Source: Comamonas sp. SCN 65-56 (lineage in GTDB: Bacteria > Pseudomonadota > Gammaproteobacteria > Burkholderiales > Burkholderiaceae_C). From it: DNA of 64,000 nt. A model generated the notes under the pieces. It was not told where the DNA came from and searched no databases. It was given only the letters and a program-made list of their open reading frames with translations. A program made the translations under genes and the position numbers. Positions 44,074-52,602 of the stretch are shown here, piece by piece; position 1 is the stretch's first letter; every line of letters starts with the position of its first letter. The stretch covers positions 1 through 64,000 of the forward strand of contig NZ_MEDS01000011.1 of assembly GCF_001724135.1 (NCBI RefSeq), in the 5' to 3' direction.

Positions 44074-46356
44074 TTACTGACGCGCCATTTCGGCCTGGCC
44101 AATGCCATCGCCATGCAGCGGCTGTTGTGGTGCCAGATCCACCGTCACGCAGATCAGGCGGCCGGTGAACGCAAACGGCGCCGCGTAGTGCGAAACCGGA
44201 CTGCCCCGGTCGCGCGCTATGTCCAGGCCGGACCACGAAATCAAGGTGGCAAAGCCGAGCGGGCACGCGCCTTCGGCCACCTCGTCGCCATCGATCCACA
44301 GGCTGGCGCTGCGGCTGGCAGGGACTGCAACGCGACCGTGGCCGGGGATGGGCGGCGTGAGCACCAGCGGCCCGAGCTGCATGCGAAAGCCCAGGCGCCG
44401 ACGGCCAGGCAGCACAGGGCGCGCCGAGCGCAGCAGCTGGTGCACGCCGCCGATGTTCATGTCGTGCACCAGATGGCCGTCCTGCAGGTACAGGCTGTAG
44501 CCGCTGGTGGCGTCGCCGTGGGCGATGAGTACGCCTTCGGCACCGGATTGCGGGATCACCACCTGGGCCTCGATCTGGTAGCTGCGCGAGCGCAGGTCGG
44601 GCGCGACATCGCTGGGTAGATGGCCCATGCCGTGGTGAAAGACGAAGCGCGTGCGCGCGCCCTGGGCACGCTGGGCGTTCTCGGCAAAGCGCGCACCGAA
44701 GCGGTCGTCCAGCGGCAGCACCTGGTGCGCCTCGGCCTCGCGCCACCACAGCGCCTTGAGCCGAGCCAGGCGCTCGGGTTCGGCTGTGGCAAGGTCGTGG
44801 TTCTCGGCAAAGTCTTCGTCGAGGTGGTACAGCTCCCAGCGGTCGGCATCGAACGGCGTGCCGGGCGCGTGCCAGGCGACGGCCTTCCAGCCGGCCTGCC
44901 ACAGGCCGCGGTGGCCGAACATCTCAAAGAGTTGCGCACCCTGGCGGCTGCGCGGCGCGGGATCAGAAAGCGTCGCGCGCAGGCTCTCGCCGGTGACGGG
45001 TTGCTGCGGGACGCCGTGGATGGCTGCGGGTGGCGTGACGCCGCAAACGTCGAGCAGTGTGGGCAGCAGGTCGCGCGCATGCCAGAAGCCATGGCGCAGC
45101 TCGCCGCGCGCGGCGATGCCCCGGGGCCAGGCCAGCACCAACGGGTCGCGGATGCCGCCGCCGTGGGTGTTCTGCTTGTAGCGCTTGAGCGGGGTGTTGG
45201 ACGCCATGGCCCAGCCCTGCGGGAAGTTGGCGTGCGTGCCGGGGCCGCCGATGTCGTCGATGCGCGCGAGCTTTTCGGCCATCTCCTCGCGGCGCAGGTT
45301 GTACGGGCCCATGGCGTTGACGAAGCCGGCCACGCCCCCTTCCTGGCTGGCGCCGTTGTCCGACAGCACCAGCACCAGCGTGTCGTCGGCCATGCCGCTG
45401 GTTTCCAGAAACTGCATCAGCCGCGCGAGCTGCTCGTCGGCGTGCGTCAGCATGCCGGCGTAGGCGCTTTGCAGCCGGGTGAAGACGCGCTGTTCATCCG
45501 CGCCCAGGCTGTCCCAGGCGGGTACGCCGTCGTTGCGCGGCGGCAGCGCGGTATCGGGCGGAACCAGACCCAGCGCCTTTTGCCGCGCCAGACGCTGTTC
45601 GCGCTCCACGTCCCAGCCGTGGGCGAACTGCGCGTCGTAGCCGCGGATAAGGTCGTGGGGCGCCTGGTGCGGCGCGTGGCAAGCGCCCAGTGCCAGCCAC
45701 AGCAGCCAGGGCGCATCGGGCGCGTCGGCCTGGTGCTCGGCCAGCATGCGTATCGATTGATCGACCAGGTCGCTCGTCAGGTGGTAGCCGCTCTCGTAGG
45801 TATCGGGCGGATCGACGTGGGTGTTGTCGCGCACCAGCTCCGGCGCGTACTGGTCGGTCTCGGCGTCGAGAAAGCCGTAGAAGCGGTCGAACCCGCGCCC
45901 CAGCGGCCAGCCGTCGAATGGCCCGGCCGGGCCGCTTTGCGTGAGCGGCGTGACGTGCCACTTGCCCACCATGTAGTTGCGCCAGCCGTGCGGGCGCAGC
46001 ATCTCGGCGAGCGTGCCTGCGTCCGGGCTGATCTTGCCTCGGTAGCCGGGAAAGCCGCTGTCGAAGTTGGCCAGGCATCCGACGCCGACCGCGTGGTGGT
46101 TGCGCCCGGTGAGCAGCGCGGCGCGCGTGGTCGAGCACATGGCAGTGGTGTGAAAGCCGCTGTAGCGCAGGCCGCGCGCGGCGGTCTGGTCGATGGTCGG
46201 CGTGCGGATGCTGGAGCCGTAGCAGCCGAAGTCGGAAAAGCCCACGTCGTCGAACAGCACCAGCAGGATGTTGGGCGCACCCGCCGGGCGCTTGGGTGCA
46301 GCGGGCCAGTGGGGCGTGGATTCGGGAACGGTCTTGCCGATGCGCGGGTCAGTCAT
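44074..46356 (-). CDS. arylsulfatase-type sulfatase (type I, formylglycine)
   Basis: 760 residues from ATG 46356, behind CAAGGAG. Metal-binding Asp36-Asp37 lie in LLVLFDDVGFSDFGCYG, and the formylglycine site is Cys74 in MCSTTRAALLTGRNHH (72-87), with Arg78 in place. The usual proline of C-x-P-x-R is Thr76, a variation seen in a large-arylsulfatase subgroup. SDNGASQEGG later supplies further metal ligands. The last 200 residues form a beta-rich domain. No signal peptide is seen, so it is probably cytoplasmic. It would need a sulfatase-maturing enzyme encoded elsewhere. Confidence 0.9.
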   Translation of the reverse strand: MTDPRIGKTVPESTPHWPAAPKRPAGAPNILLVLFDDVGFSDFGCYGSSIRTPTIDQTAARGLRYSGFHTTAMCSTTRAALLTGRNHHAVGVGCLANFDSGFPGYRGKISPDAGTLAEMLRPHGWRNYMVGKWHVTPLTQSGPAGPFDGWPLGRGFDRFYGFLDAETDQYAPELVRDNTHVDPPDTYESGYHLTSDLVDQSIRMLAEHQADAPDAPWLLWLALGACHAPHQAPHDLIRGYDAQFAHGWDVEREQRLARQKALGLVPPDTALPPRNDGVPAWDSLGADEQRVFTRLQSAYAGMLTHADEQLARLMQFLETSGMADDTLVLVLSDNGASQEGGVAGFVNAMGPYNLRREEMAEKLARIDDIGGPGTHANFPQGWAMASNTPLKRYKQNTHGGGIRDPLVLAWPRGIAARGELRHGFWHARDLLPTLLDVCGVTPPAAIHGVPQQPVTGESLRATLSDPAPRSRQGAQLFEMFGHRGLWQAGWKAVAWHAPGTPFDADRWELYHLDEDFAENHDLATAEPERLARLKALWWREAEAHQVLPLDDRFGARFAENAQRAQGARTRFVFHHGMGHLPSDVAPDLRSRSYQIEAQVVIPQSGAEGVLIAHGDATSGYSLYLQDGHLVHDMNIGGVHQLLRSARPVLPGRRRLGFRMQLGPLVLTPPIPGHGRVAVPASRSASLWIDGDEVAEGACPLGFATLISWSGLDIARDRGSPVSHYAAPFAFTGRLICVTVDLAPQQPLHGDGIGQAEMARQ

Positions 46357-46380
46357 GAGGTGTCTCCTTGCCTGTTTTGG

Positions 46381-46426
46381 TAGCTGCTCACGCTTGTCTG
46401 GCAAGCGCTAGAGCCTGATTTGGCTT
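46381..46426 (+). repeat. 46-bp TAGCT hairpin repeat, copy 7
   Basis: TAGCT start; ACGCTTG (10-16) pairs with CAAGCG (22-27) and the end is T-rich. It lies in the 191-bp gap between the GMC oxidoreductase and sulfatase genes, near the inverted pair of C/G-rich repeats. Confidence 0.75.
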
Positions 46427-46436
46427 GTATTTTCAT

Positions 46437-46468
46437 CCCCCCTCTGGGGGAGGGCCGGGGTGGGGGCC
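46437..46468. repeat. C/G-rich palindromic intergenic repeat, copy B
   Basis: Contains CCCCCCTCTGGGGGAGGG followed by CCGGGGTGGGGGCC. It is in inverted orientation to copy C 43 bp away, so the pair could form a long cruciform between the GMC and sulfatase genes. Confidence 0.6.
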
Positions 46469-46510
46469 AGTAGCGTCTTGTGGCTTCGATTCCCGTGTCC
46501 ATGGCCGACC

Positions 46511-46545
46511 GGCCCCCTTCCCCGCCTTCCCCCAGAGGGGGAAGG
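46511..46545. repeat. C/G-rich palindromic intergenic repeat, copy C
   Basis: GGCCCCCTTCCCCGCC then TTCCCCCAGAGGGGGAAGG. It is the inverted partner of copy B and related to copy A at 1837. It ends 2 bp before the stop of the GMC gene. Confidence 0.6.
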
Positions 46546-46547
46546 AG

Positions 46548-48182
46548 TCAAGCGGGGGCATCGCAGCGCCTCAGGATCAGGTCGGCCGCGCGCTCGGCGA
46601 TCATGATGGTCGGCGCGTTGGTGTTGCCGCCGATCAGGCCGGGCATGACGCTCGCATCCACCACGCGCAGGCCGTCGACCCCGCGCACGCGCAGCTCGGG
46701 GTCGACGACCGAGTCGGCATCGGCGCCCATGCGGCAGGTGCCGACCGGGTGGTAGATGGTGTCCACATGCTGGCGCAGAAAGGCCTCGATGGCCGCATCG
46801 CCGCCCTGCCAGTCGGGCTCGGGCATCAGTGGCACCTGTGCGTACAGGCCCAGCGCCTTGGTGCGAAACAGCTCGGCGGTGGCGCGTGTCGCGCGCACCA
46901 GCGCCGCCATGTCGTCCGGATGTGTGAGAAAGGCCGGGTCGATCAGCGGAGTGGCCAGCGGGTCGCTGCTGGCCAGCCGGACGCTGCCGCGCGACTGCGG
47001 GCGCAGGATGCAGGTGTGCAGGCTGAAGCCATGCCCCAGGTGGCGCTTTCTGCCGTGGCTGTCGACGATGCCCATGACGAAGTGCCACTGCGCATCGGGT
47101 CGATCCAGATCGGGCCGGGTGCGAAAGAACCCGCCGCTTTCGGCGTAGTTGGTCGAGAGCATGCCGGACTGGTCGCGCTTGTACTGGCCCCAGGCCTGCC
47201 AGAGCGTGCGCAGTCCGGCCAGGCTCAGGCCGAACAGCCGGGTGTCGTCGATGCGCCGCGTGAGGATGGAATCCGGATGGTCCTGCAGGTTGGCACCCAC
47301 CTGCGCACGGTCGGCGATGCAGGCAATACCCAGGCGCTGCAGCTCGGCGCCCGGGCCTATGCCCGAGAGCTGCAGCAGCTGCGGGCTGCCGAACGCGCCC
47401 GCACTCACTATGACTTCGGCGCGCGCCGTGAGCTGGCGCTTGTGGCCGTTGGCGATGATCTCCACTCCGGTTGCGCGCCGCCCGTCCCACGCGATCTGCG
47501 TGGCATGGGCATCCGCCATCAGCGTGAGGTTGGCGCGGCTGCGCACCGGATCGAGGTAGGCACGCGCCGCGTCGCAGCGCACGCCGTGCTCCTGCGTGAC
47601 GTGGTACAGGCCGACGCCCTCTTGCGTCTCGCCATTGAAGTCGCCGTTGCGCGCATGGCCGCATTCGGCAGCGGCGTCCAGCACCAGCCGGTTGAAATCG
47701 CTGGGCGAGCGCAGTGCGCTGACCTTGAGCGGCCCGTCAAAGCCATGCAGGCGTGCATCCAGCTCGGGCACCAGGCAGCCCTCGGCGCGCCGGAAGTAGG
47801 GCAAGACCTCGTCCCAGCCCCAGCCGCTGCAGCCGGCCTGTGCCCAGCCGTCGTAGTCGCTGGCGTGGCCACGGATGTAGCACATGGCGTTGATCGCCGA
47901 GCTGCCGCCCATCACCTTGCCGCGCGGCTGGTAGCCGCGGCGGCCGTTCAGCGCGGCTTGCGGCACGGTGTCGAACGCCCAGTTCAGCCGGTGCATGGGC
48001 ACGGTGCCTATCAGCCCTGCCGGAATGCTGACCCAGCGCCCGCCGCTGGCCGGGCCGGCCTCGACCAGCGCCACGCGAACGCCGGGGTCGGCGCTCAGGC
48101 GGTGGGCCAGCACGCAGCCGGCCGAGCCGCCGCCGACGATGATGTAGTCAAAAACAAGTGCGTCGTCCATGGCAGTCCTCAT
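46548..48182 (-). CDS. GMC-family FAD alcohol dehydrogenase
   Basis: 544 residues from ATG 48182, which overlaps the alkylsulfatase stop as ATGA. FAD binding is shown by YIIVGGGSAGCVLAHRLSAD (about 12-31) and VMGGSSAINAMCYIRGHASDYDGWA (GMC signature 1), with the catalytic His in DTIYHPVGTCRMG near the C-terminus. Choline-dehydrogenase-like GMC proteins oxidise primary alcohols. Next to an alkylsulfatase, the natural substrate is the fatty alcohol released from alkyl sulfate, which would become an aldehyde for beta-oxidation. This role is inferred from context. Confidence 0.93.
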   Translation of the reverse strand: MRTAMDDALVFDYIIVGGGSAGCVLAHRLSADPGVRVALVEAGPASGGRWVSIPAGLIGTVPMHRLNWAFDTVPQAALNGRRGYQPRGKVMGGSSAINAMCYIRGHASDYDGWAQAGCSGWGWDEVLPYFRRAEGCLVPELDARLHGFDGPLKVSALRSPSDFNRLVLDAAAECGHARNGDFNGETQEGVGLYHVTQEHGVRCDAARAYLDPVRSRANLTLMADAHATQIAWDGRRATGVEIIANGHKRQLTARAEVIVSAGAFGSPQLLQLSGIGPGAELQRLGIACIADRAQVGANLQDHPDSILTRRIDDTRLFGLSLAGLRTLWQAWGQYKRDQSGMLSTNYAESGGFFRTRPDLDRPDAQWHFVMGIVDSHGRKRHLGHGFSLHTCILRPQSRGSVRLASSDPLATPLIDPAFLTHPDDMAALVRATRATAELFRTKALGLYAQVPLMPEPDWQGGDAAIEAFLRQHVDTIYHPVGTCRMGADADSVVDPELRVRGVDGLRVVDASVMPGLIGGNTNAPTIMIAERAADLILRRCDAPA

Positions 48183-50092
48183 TGCGCCACGCTGGCGGCA
48201 TCGACGACCGGGAAGGCGCCGTCAAAACGATCCAGCAGACCGAAAAACTGCGCCAGCAGCCCCGAATTCCCCGACAGCTTCATGCGTCCGCTGGCCAGCG
48301 CCGCAGGCACCTTCAATTGCTGCTGCAGCAGTGCATCGAGCGTGGCGCGGTCGGTGCGCACGCCGGCATCAGCCTTGGGGGCCTGGAGCACACGAATGCT
48401 GCTGAGCGCGTTGTTGGAGAGCGCGGACAGCCAGTGCTCGTCGCTGTCGCTGAAATGCCAGGCCATGGTGAAAGCCATCTTCGCTGCGCGCGGCGCCACG
48501 ATACGTACCGCGAGCAGGTCAAACAGCAGATCGTTGGACAGCGCCGAAAGCATCCCCGCGCCCGCACCCGCCTGGGGCTGCGGCGGCCCGGCGCGGTATT
48601 CGTGCGCGCCCAGCAGGTAGGCGTTGCGCCAGGTGGCCGATTCGGCCTGAAAGCCTAGCTGCTCCAGTGCCGCCGCCGCCAGGCCGCGCGCAGCCTGGTT
48701 GGCCGGCTCGGCGTAGACCAGATGCGCCATCACCTCGGCCACCCAGCGGAACTCGCCCCGTGCGTAGTCCTCATGCGCGCGCGCCAGCAGCGCGTCGGCG
48801 CCACCCATGTAGGCGACGTACTTGCGCGCCGCATCGACGGGCGGCAGCCGGTTCAGGCTGGCCGGGTGCGCGTCGTACCAGCTCAGGTAATGCTGGTAAA
48901 TCGCCTTCACGTTGTGCGAGACGCTACCGTAGTAGCCGCGCGCATGCCAGCGGCCCGCCAGACCCGGCGGCAGCTGCAAGCGTTCAGCAATCTCCGCGGC
49001 CTTGAGGCCGTGGTTCATCAGCCGCACGGTCTGGTCGTGCAGGTAGCGGTACAGGTCGCGCTGCTCGGCCAGCAGGCGCAGGGCGCGCTCATTGCCCCAG
49101 GTGGGCCAGTGGTGCTGGCCCAGAATCACCTGCGTCGCCGCGGCCCAGTGATGCAGCGCCTCGTTGAGGTACTTGGACCAAGCGAGCGCATCGCGCACCT
49201 TGGCGCCGCGCAGCGGACACAGGTTGTGCAGCGTGTGCGTGGCGTTCTCGGCCAGATTGAGCGCCCCTTCCGAGGGGATGAAGAGGTGCATCTCGGCCGG
49301 CGCCTCGGTCTCGGGCGCGAGCTGGAATTGCATCTCCAGCCCGTCAATCACCAGCGTTTCCATGGGTTGCGTGATCTCGCGCGTCGGCGCAATCAGACCC
49401 GGGCGGCCACGCGGCAGGTTCTTGCCCAGACCGCTGTCCACCTGCGCAGCGGGGCCGATGGGCAATGTGTTGCCGAACTGGAACTGCGCGCGCCGCGCCA
49501 TCGCCACGCCGGCGAGCACGTTCTCGGACACGGCGGAATGCATGAAGCCCGCCGGGGCAATGATTTGCACCTGCCCGGCGTCGACCTCGGCCTGGTTGGT
49601 GAGACCGGTGACGCCGCCGAAGTGGTCCACATGGCTGTGGCTGTAGATCACCGCCAGCAAGGCGCGGTTGCCGCGGTGTGCCCGGTACAGCGCCAGCGCC
49701 GCGGCCGCCGTCTCGGGCACCATCAGGGCGTCGAAGGCCACCACGCCGCTGTCGGTCTCGATGAAGGTGATGTTGGCGATATCGAAACCGCGCACCTGGT
49801 AGATGCGCTGGCTTACCTGAAACAGGCCGTGGATCTGGTTGAGCCGCGCCTGGCGCCAGAGTGCGGGATGCACGGTGTCTGGCGCCTGCTGCTGCGCCAG
49901 AAAGCCGTAGGCCGCCAGGTTCCAGACGCTGGCACCATCGGGGCGTGCAACGGCCGCATCGGGCAGCGTCGCGATGAAACCGCGCCGTGCGTCCTCGAAA
50001 TCCTCGCCATCTTCAGCCGGCCCGGTGCTGGCGACGAGGCGCTGGAAATCCACGGTGCCGGCGTGCGCGCAGCCTGGTGTCAGGGTGTTCAT
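48179..50092 (-). CDS. alkylsulfatase (SdsA1/YjcS-like)
   Basis: 637 residues. The metallo-beta-lactamase motif HSHVDH is at 152-157 (VIYSHSHVDHFGG), with further zinc ligands in LNLAENATHTLHN and QVILGQHHWPTWG. After it come the alkylsulfatase dimerisation domain and a C-terminal SCP-2-like domain (about 520-637). This is the SdsA1/type III alkylsulfatase layout, which hydrolyses primary alkyl sulfates such as SDS to alcohol and sulfate. No signal peptide is seen, so cytoplasmic. Start and stop overlap the neighbours as ATGA on both sides. Confidence 0.94.
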   Translation of the reverse strand: MNTLTPGCAHAGTVDFQRLVASTGPAEDGEDFEDARRGFIATLPDAAVARPDGASVWNLAAYGFLAQQQAPDTVHPALWRQARLNQIHGLFQVSQRIYQVRGFDIANITFIETDSGVVAFDALMVPETAAAALALYRAHRGNRALLAVIYSHSHVDHFGGVTGLTNQAEVDAGQVQIIAPAGFMHSAVSENVLAGVAMARRAQFQFGNTLPIGPAAQVDSGLGKNLPRGRPGLIAPTREITQPMETLVIDGLEMQFQLAPETEAPAEMHLFIPSEGALNLAENATHTLHNLCPLRGAKVRDALAWSKYLNEALHHWAAATQVILGQHHWPTWGNERALRLLAEQRDLYRYLHDQTVRLMNHGLKAAEIAERLQLPPGLAGRWHARGYYGSVSHNVKAIYQHYLSWYDAHPASLNRLPPVDAARKYVAYMGGADALLARAHEDYARGEFRWVAEVMAHLVYAEPANQAARGLAAAALEQLGFQAESATWRNAYLLGAHEYRAGPPQPQAGAGAGMLSALSNDLLFDLLAVRIVAPRAAKMAFTMAWHFSDSDEHWLSALSNNALSSIRVLQAPKADAGVRTDRATLDALLQQQLKVPAALASGRMKLSGNSGLLAQFFGLLDRFDGAFPVVDAASVAQ

Positions 50093-50772
50093 GCCTTCCT
50101 CCTCATCGATGATGTCGCTTGCTGCTGCACGCCGAGATAGCGCGCCAGCACGGCGGTGAGGTGCACCTGCAAGGCCGGGTCCTGCAGATACAGCGGGCCG
50201 GGGTTGGTCAGCACCGCGTTGATGAGCACGCCTTGCAGGATCTGGAAGGCGAACAGCAGTTGCTCGCGCGCTTCATCCCCTTGCCAGTGCGGCCAGCGGG
50301 CCATGGCGTGCAGAAATTGCGCCCGACTGTTCTCGCGAAAGCGCAGCAGGGGCGATTGCAGCGCCTCTTCGGCGCTCTTGCGCCGCAGCTCGATGATGGC
50401 GGTGGCATACAGGCCGCGGTGGCGCGTGAAGGACTGCAGCCCCAGCGCTACCCAGCGGTGGAGAAACTCATGCTCGGTCTCCAGCGCGCGTTCGGGGGCG
50501 GCAAAGAAAGCGCTGCTTGCCTCCTGCATGGCCTGCGTCACCAGGTCCACCAGCACCTCGAAGTAGGCCGCCTTGGTGTGAAAGCGCGTGTAGAAGGTGC
50601 CGATGGAGCATCCGATCTCGGCGGCGATGTCGGCCACCTTGACATCGTCCCAGTGGCGCGTGGATGTCAGATGCAAACCGGCGCGTATCAGCGCATCCTG
50701 GCGCTGGCGCCCTCGTTGCTGGCGCGGCGCATGGATACGCTCGGGTGGGGGAAGGGTTTTGCTGACAGGCAT
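50089..50772 (-). CDS. TetR-family regulator of the alkylsulfatase operon
   Basis: About 227 residues from ATG 50772 (MPVSKTLPPP); the frame continues to GTG 50808, but that part contains the operator. The N-terminal helix-turn-helix (DVKVADIAAEIGCSIGTFYTRFHTKAAYFEVLVD, about 40-75) is the TetR signature, followed by a ligand-binding all-helical domain. It is the first gene of the operon and should repress it until an alkyl sulfate or fatty alcohol binds. A perfect palindrome directly upstream indicates autoregulation. The start lacks a clear ribosome site, so leaderless or alternative initiation is possible. Confidence 0.87.
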   Translation of the reverse strand: MPVSKTLPPPERIHAPRQQRGRQRQDALIRAGLHLTSTRHWDDVKVADIAAEIGCSIGTFYTRFHTKAAYFEVLVDLVTQAMQEASSAFFAAPERALETEHEFLHRWVALGLQSFTRHRGLYATAIIELRRKSAEEALQSPLLRFRENSRAQFLHAMARWPHWQGDEAREQLLFAFQILQGVLINAVLTNPGPLYLQDPALQVHLTAVLARYLGVQQQATSSMRRKA

Positions 50773-50796
50773 AAACATGAACATCAATTCATGTTT
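50773..50796. promoter_or_regulatory. TetR operator palindrome of the alkylsulfatase operon
   Basis: Perfect 9-bp arms AAACATGAA (50773-50781) and TTCATGTTT (50788-50796) with a 6-bp spacer lie immediately before the regulator ATG. Size and symmetry fit a TetR-dimer site covering the promoter or start. Confidence 0.72.
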
Positions 50797-50864
50797 TAGC
50801 GTATTCACCTCTGACTGCTTTGCCTATCGGGGTTTATCCCAAGGGGTGAAAAAATCAAAAATCA

Positions 50865-50910
50865 TAGCTTTCAGCGCCCGCTGGAAAAGCGATGCAGGCC
50901 AATTTTGCTC
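50865..50910 (+). repeat. 46-bp TAGCT hairpin repeat, copy 8
   Basis: TAGCT start, CGC/GCG stem and CCAATTTTGCTC end. It lies in the gap between the tetR promoter region and the stop of the convergently ordered yihY gene. Confidence 0.6.
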
Positions 50911-50916
50911 TGCAAA

Positions 50917-52161
50917 TCAGTGCACCCGCACCAGCACGTCCGCCAGCTTGAGTACCTCCAGGCCCGTATTGCCCCAGAACCGCTCCAGCTCGGGCGAGCG
51001 CTGAAGCAGCAGGCGCTCGACCAGCGGCTGCATCGCCGTGTTGGATGGATCGGCCAGCAGCACATGGCGCGCATCGGTCAGGTCGCGCGCGCCCGCGGCC
51101 ACCTCGTTGAGCTGCGCCACCCAATCGAGCTCCAGCAGCGCCTGCAGCGGCGCGGCGATCTGCGGCTGGCCCACATGCAGCACGTGCGCGAGCTGCGCGG
51201 CCGTGAGCCCCTTGTGCGCCCGAGCGCTGGCCGCGTGCAGTTGCTGCAGGATCTGCACCGCCAGCGCGAACGGCGCAGGAGGCGCCGCCTCGGCATGCGC
51301 CAGCGCATCGCGCAGCCGCGGCAGATAAGCGGCGATCACTGCCCCCAGCAGCACGATGAGCCAGGCCACATACACCCAGAGCAGCAGAATCGGCAGCGTG
51401 GCGAAGGCGCCGTAGATCACCGAATACGTCGGTACCGAGGCCAGATACATCGCCAGCCCCTTTTTGGCCACTGCCACGCCCAGAGCGACAAACGCACCGC
51501 CTGCCAGCGCATGACGCCAGCGCACCGGCGTGTTGGGCACGTAGTGGTAGAGCGCCGACATGCCACCCGCCATCAGCAGCAATTCGATCGAGGAAAACAG
51601 CGCGCGCACGCCACCGGGCAGCGTGCCCTTGAGGCTGTGCGATGCGGCCGACGCCACCGAGCTCGTCAGCACCAGGCCGCCGGCGAGCACCAGCGGCCCC
51701 AGCGTGATCGCGGCCCAGTAGATCAGCACGCGCTGGCCCAGCGGGCGCAGGCGCGGCACGCGCCAGATGGTGTTGAGCGTGCGATCGATGGTGAGAATCA
51801 AGGCCAGCGCGGTGACGATCAAAAAACTGAAACCCACCGCCCCGAGACGGCTCGCCTTGGCGGCGAACTGCGTCAGGTAGTTCATCACCGGGCGCGAAAT
51901 GTTCTCGGGGAACAGGCTTTGCGTCAGCCAGTGCTGCAGCACTTCCTGCATCTCGCCGAAGATCGGGAAGGCGGAAAAAATCGCCAGTGCCACGGTGACA
52001 AAGGGCACCAGCGCCAGCAGCGTGGTGAAGGTGAGGCTCGCCGCCGTCTGCCCCAGGCGGTCTTCACGGTAGCGTTCGGCCAGCAGGCGTGCGACGCCGA
52101 GCCAGGGGAAATTCACAAGCCGGCGCAAGGCGCGCTTGAAGGTGGCGGGGTGGATGCGCAT
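50917..52161 (-). CDS. YihY/BrkB-family inner-membrane protein
   Basis: 414 residues from ATG 52161. About six membrane helices lie between residues 30 and 290, beginning with LGQTAASLTFTTLLALVPFVTVALAIFSAFP, the diagnostic YihY (once called RNase BN) segment. The C-terminal 120 residues are soluble with a winged-helix-like region (QLAHVLHVGQPQIAAPLQALLELDWV). Function is unknown. The open frame extends far upstream on the minus strand, but only from about 52161 is it recognisable. Confidence 0.9.
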   Translation of the reverse strand: MRIHPATFKRALRRLVNFPWLGVARLLAERYREDRLGQTAASLTFTTLLALVPFVTVALAIFSAFPIFGEMQEVLQHWLTQSLFPENISRPVMNYLTQFAAKASRLGAVGFSFLIVTALALILTIDRTLNTIWRVPRLRPLGQRVLIYWAAITLGPLVLAGGLVLTSSVASAASHSLKGTLPGGVRALFSSIELLLMAGGMSALYHYVPNTPVRWRHALAGGAFVALGVAVAKKGLAMYLASVPTYSVIYGAFATLPILLLWVYVAWLIVLLGAVIAAYLPRLRDALAHAEAAPPAPFALAVQILQQLHAASARAHKGLTAAQLAHVLHVGQPQIAAPLQALLELDWVAQLNEVAAGARDLTDARHVLLADPSNTAMQPLVERLLLQRSPELERFWGNTGLEVLKLADVLVRVH

Positions 52162-52191
52162 CACCCCGTATGATCCCAGATTCCGCCCACC

Positions 52192-52602
52192 ATGCCGATT
52201 GCCCCGCCCTCTTCCCTGCCACTGCCGCCGCTCGTGGCCTTCAGTCAGCGCCTGGCCGTGGCCAGCCTGCTGGCGCTGGTGCTGCTGTGTCTGGCGTGGG
52301 AGCTGTGGCTGGCGCCGCTGCGCCCCGGCGGCTCCTGGATTGCGCTCAAGGCGCTGCCGCTGGCCCTGCCACTGGCCGGCCTGCTCAAGCGCCGCATGTA
52401 CACCTATCGCTGGGTCAGTCTGCTGGTCTGGCTGTATTTCACCGAAGGCGTGGTGCGCGCCTGGAGCGACCCGGCGCCCAGCCGCTGGCTCGCGCTCCTT
52501 GAAGTCGCGCTGTGCCTGATACTTTTTGCCGCCTGCGTCCTGCACATTCGTCTGCGCCAGCGCTCGGCGGCCGCTGCTCCCCATGACCACGCCCCTGCTT
52601 GA
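52192..52602 (+). CDS. DUF2069 membrane protein
   Basis: 136 residues with four membrane helices (about 23-40, 52-64, 73-86 and 99-119) and the DUF2069 motif RRMYTYRWVSLLVWLYFTEGVVRAW. Function unknown; the family is common next to FAD-linked oxidase genes. Its last 20 bp overlap the start of the next gene. Confidence 0.85.
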   Translation: MPIAPPSSLPLPPLVAFSQRLAVASLLALVLLCLAWELWLAPLRPGGSWIALKALPLALPLAGLLKRRMYTYRWVSLLVWLYFTEGVVRAWSDPAPSRWLALLEVALCLILFAACVLHIRLRQRSAAAAPHDHAPA

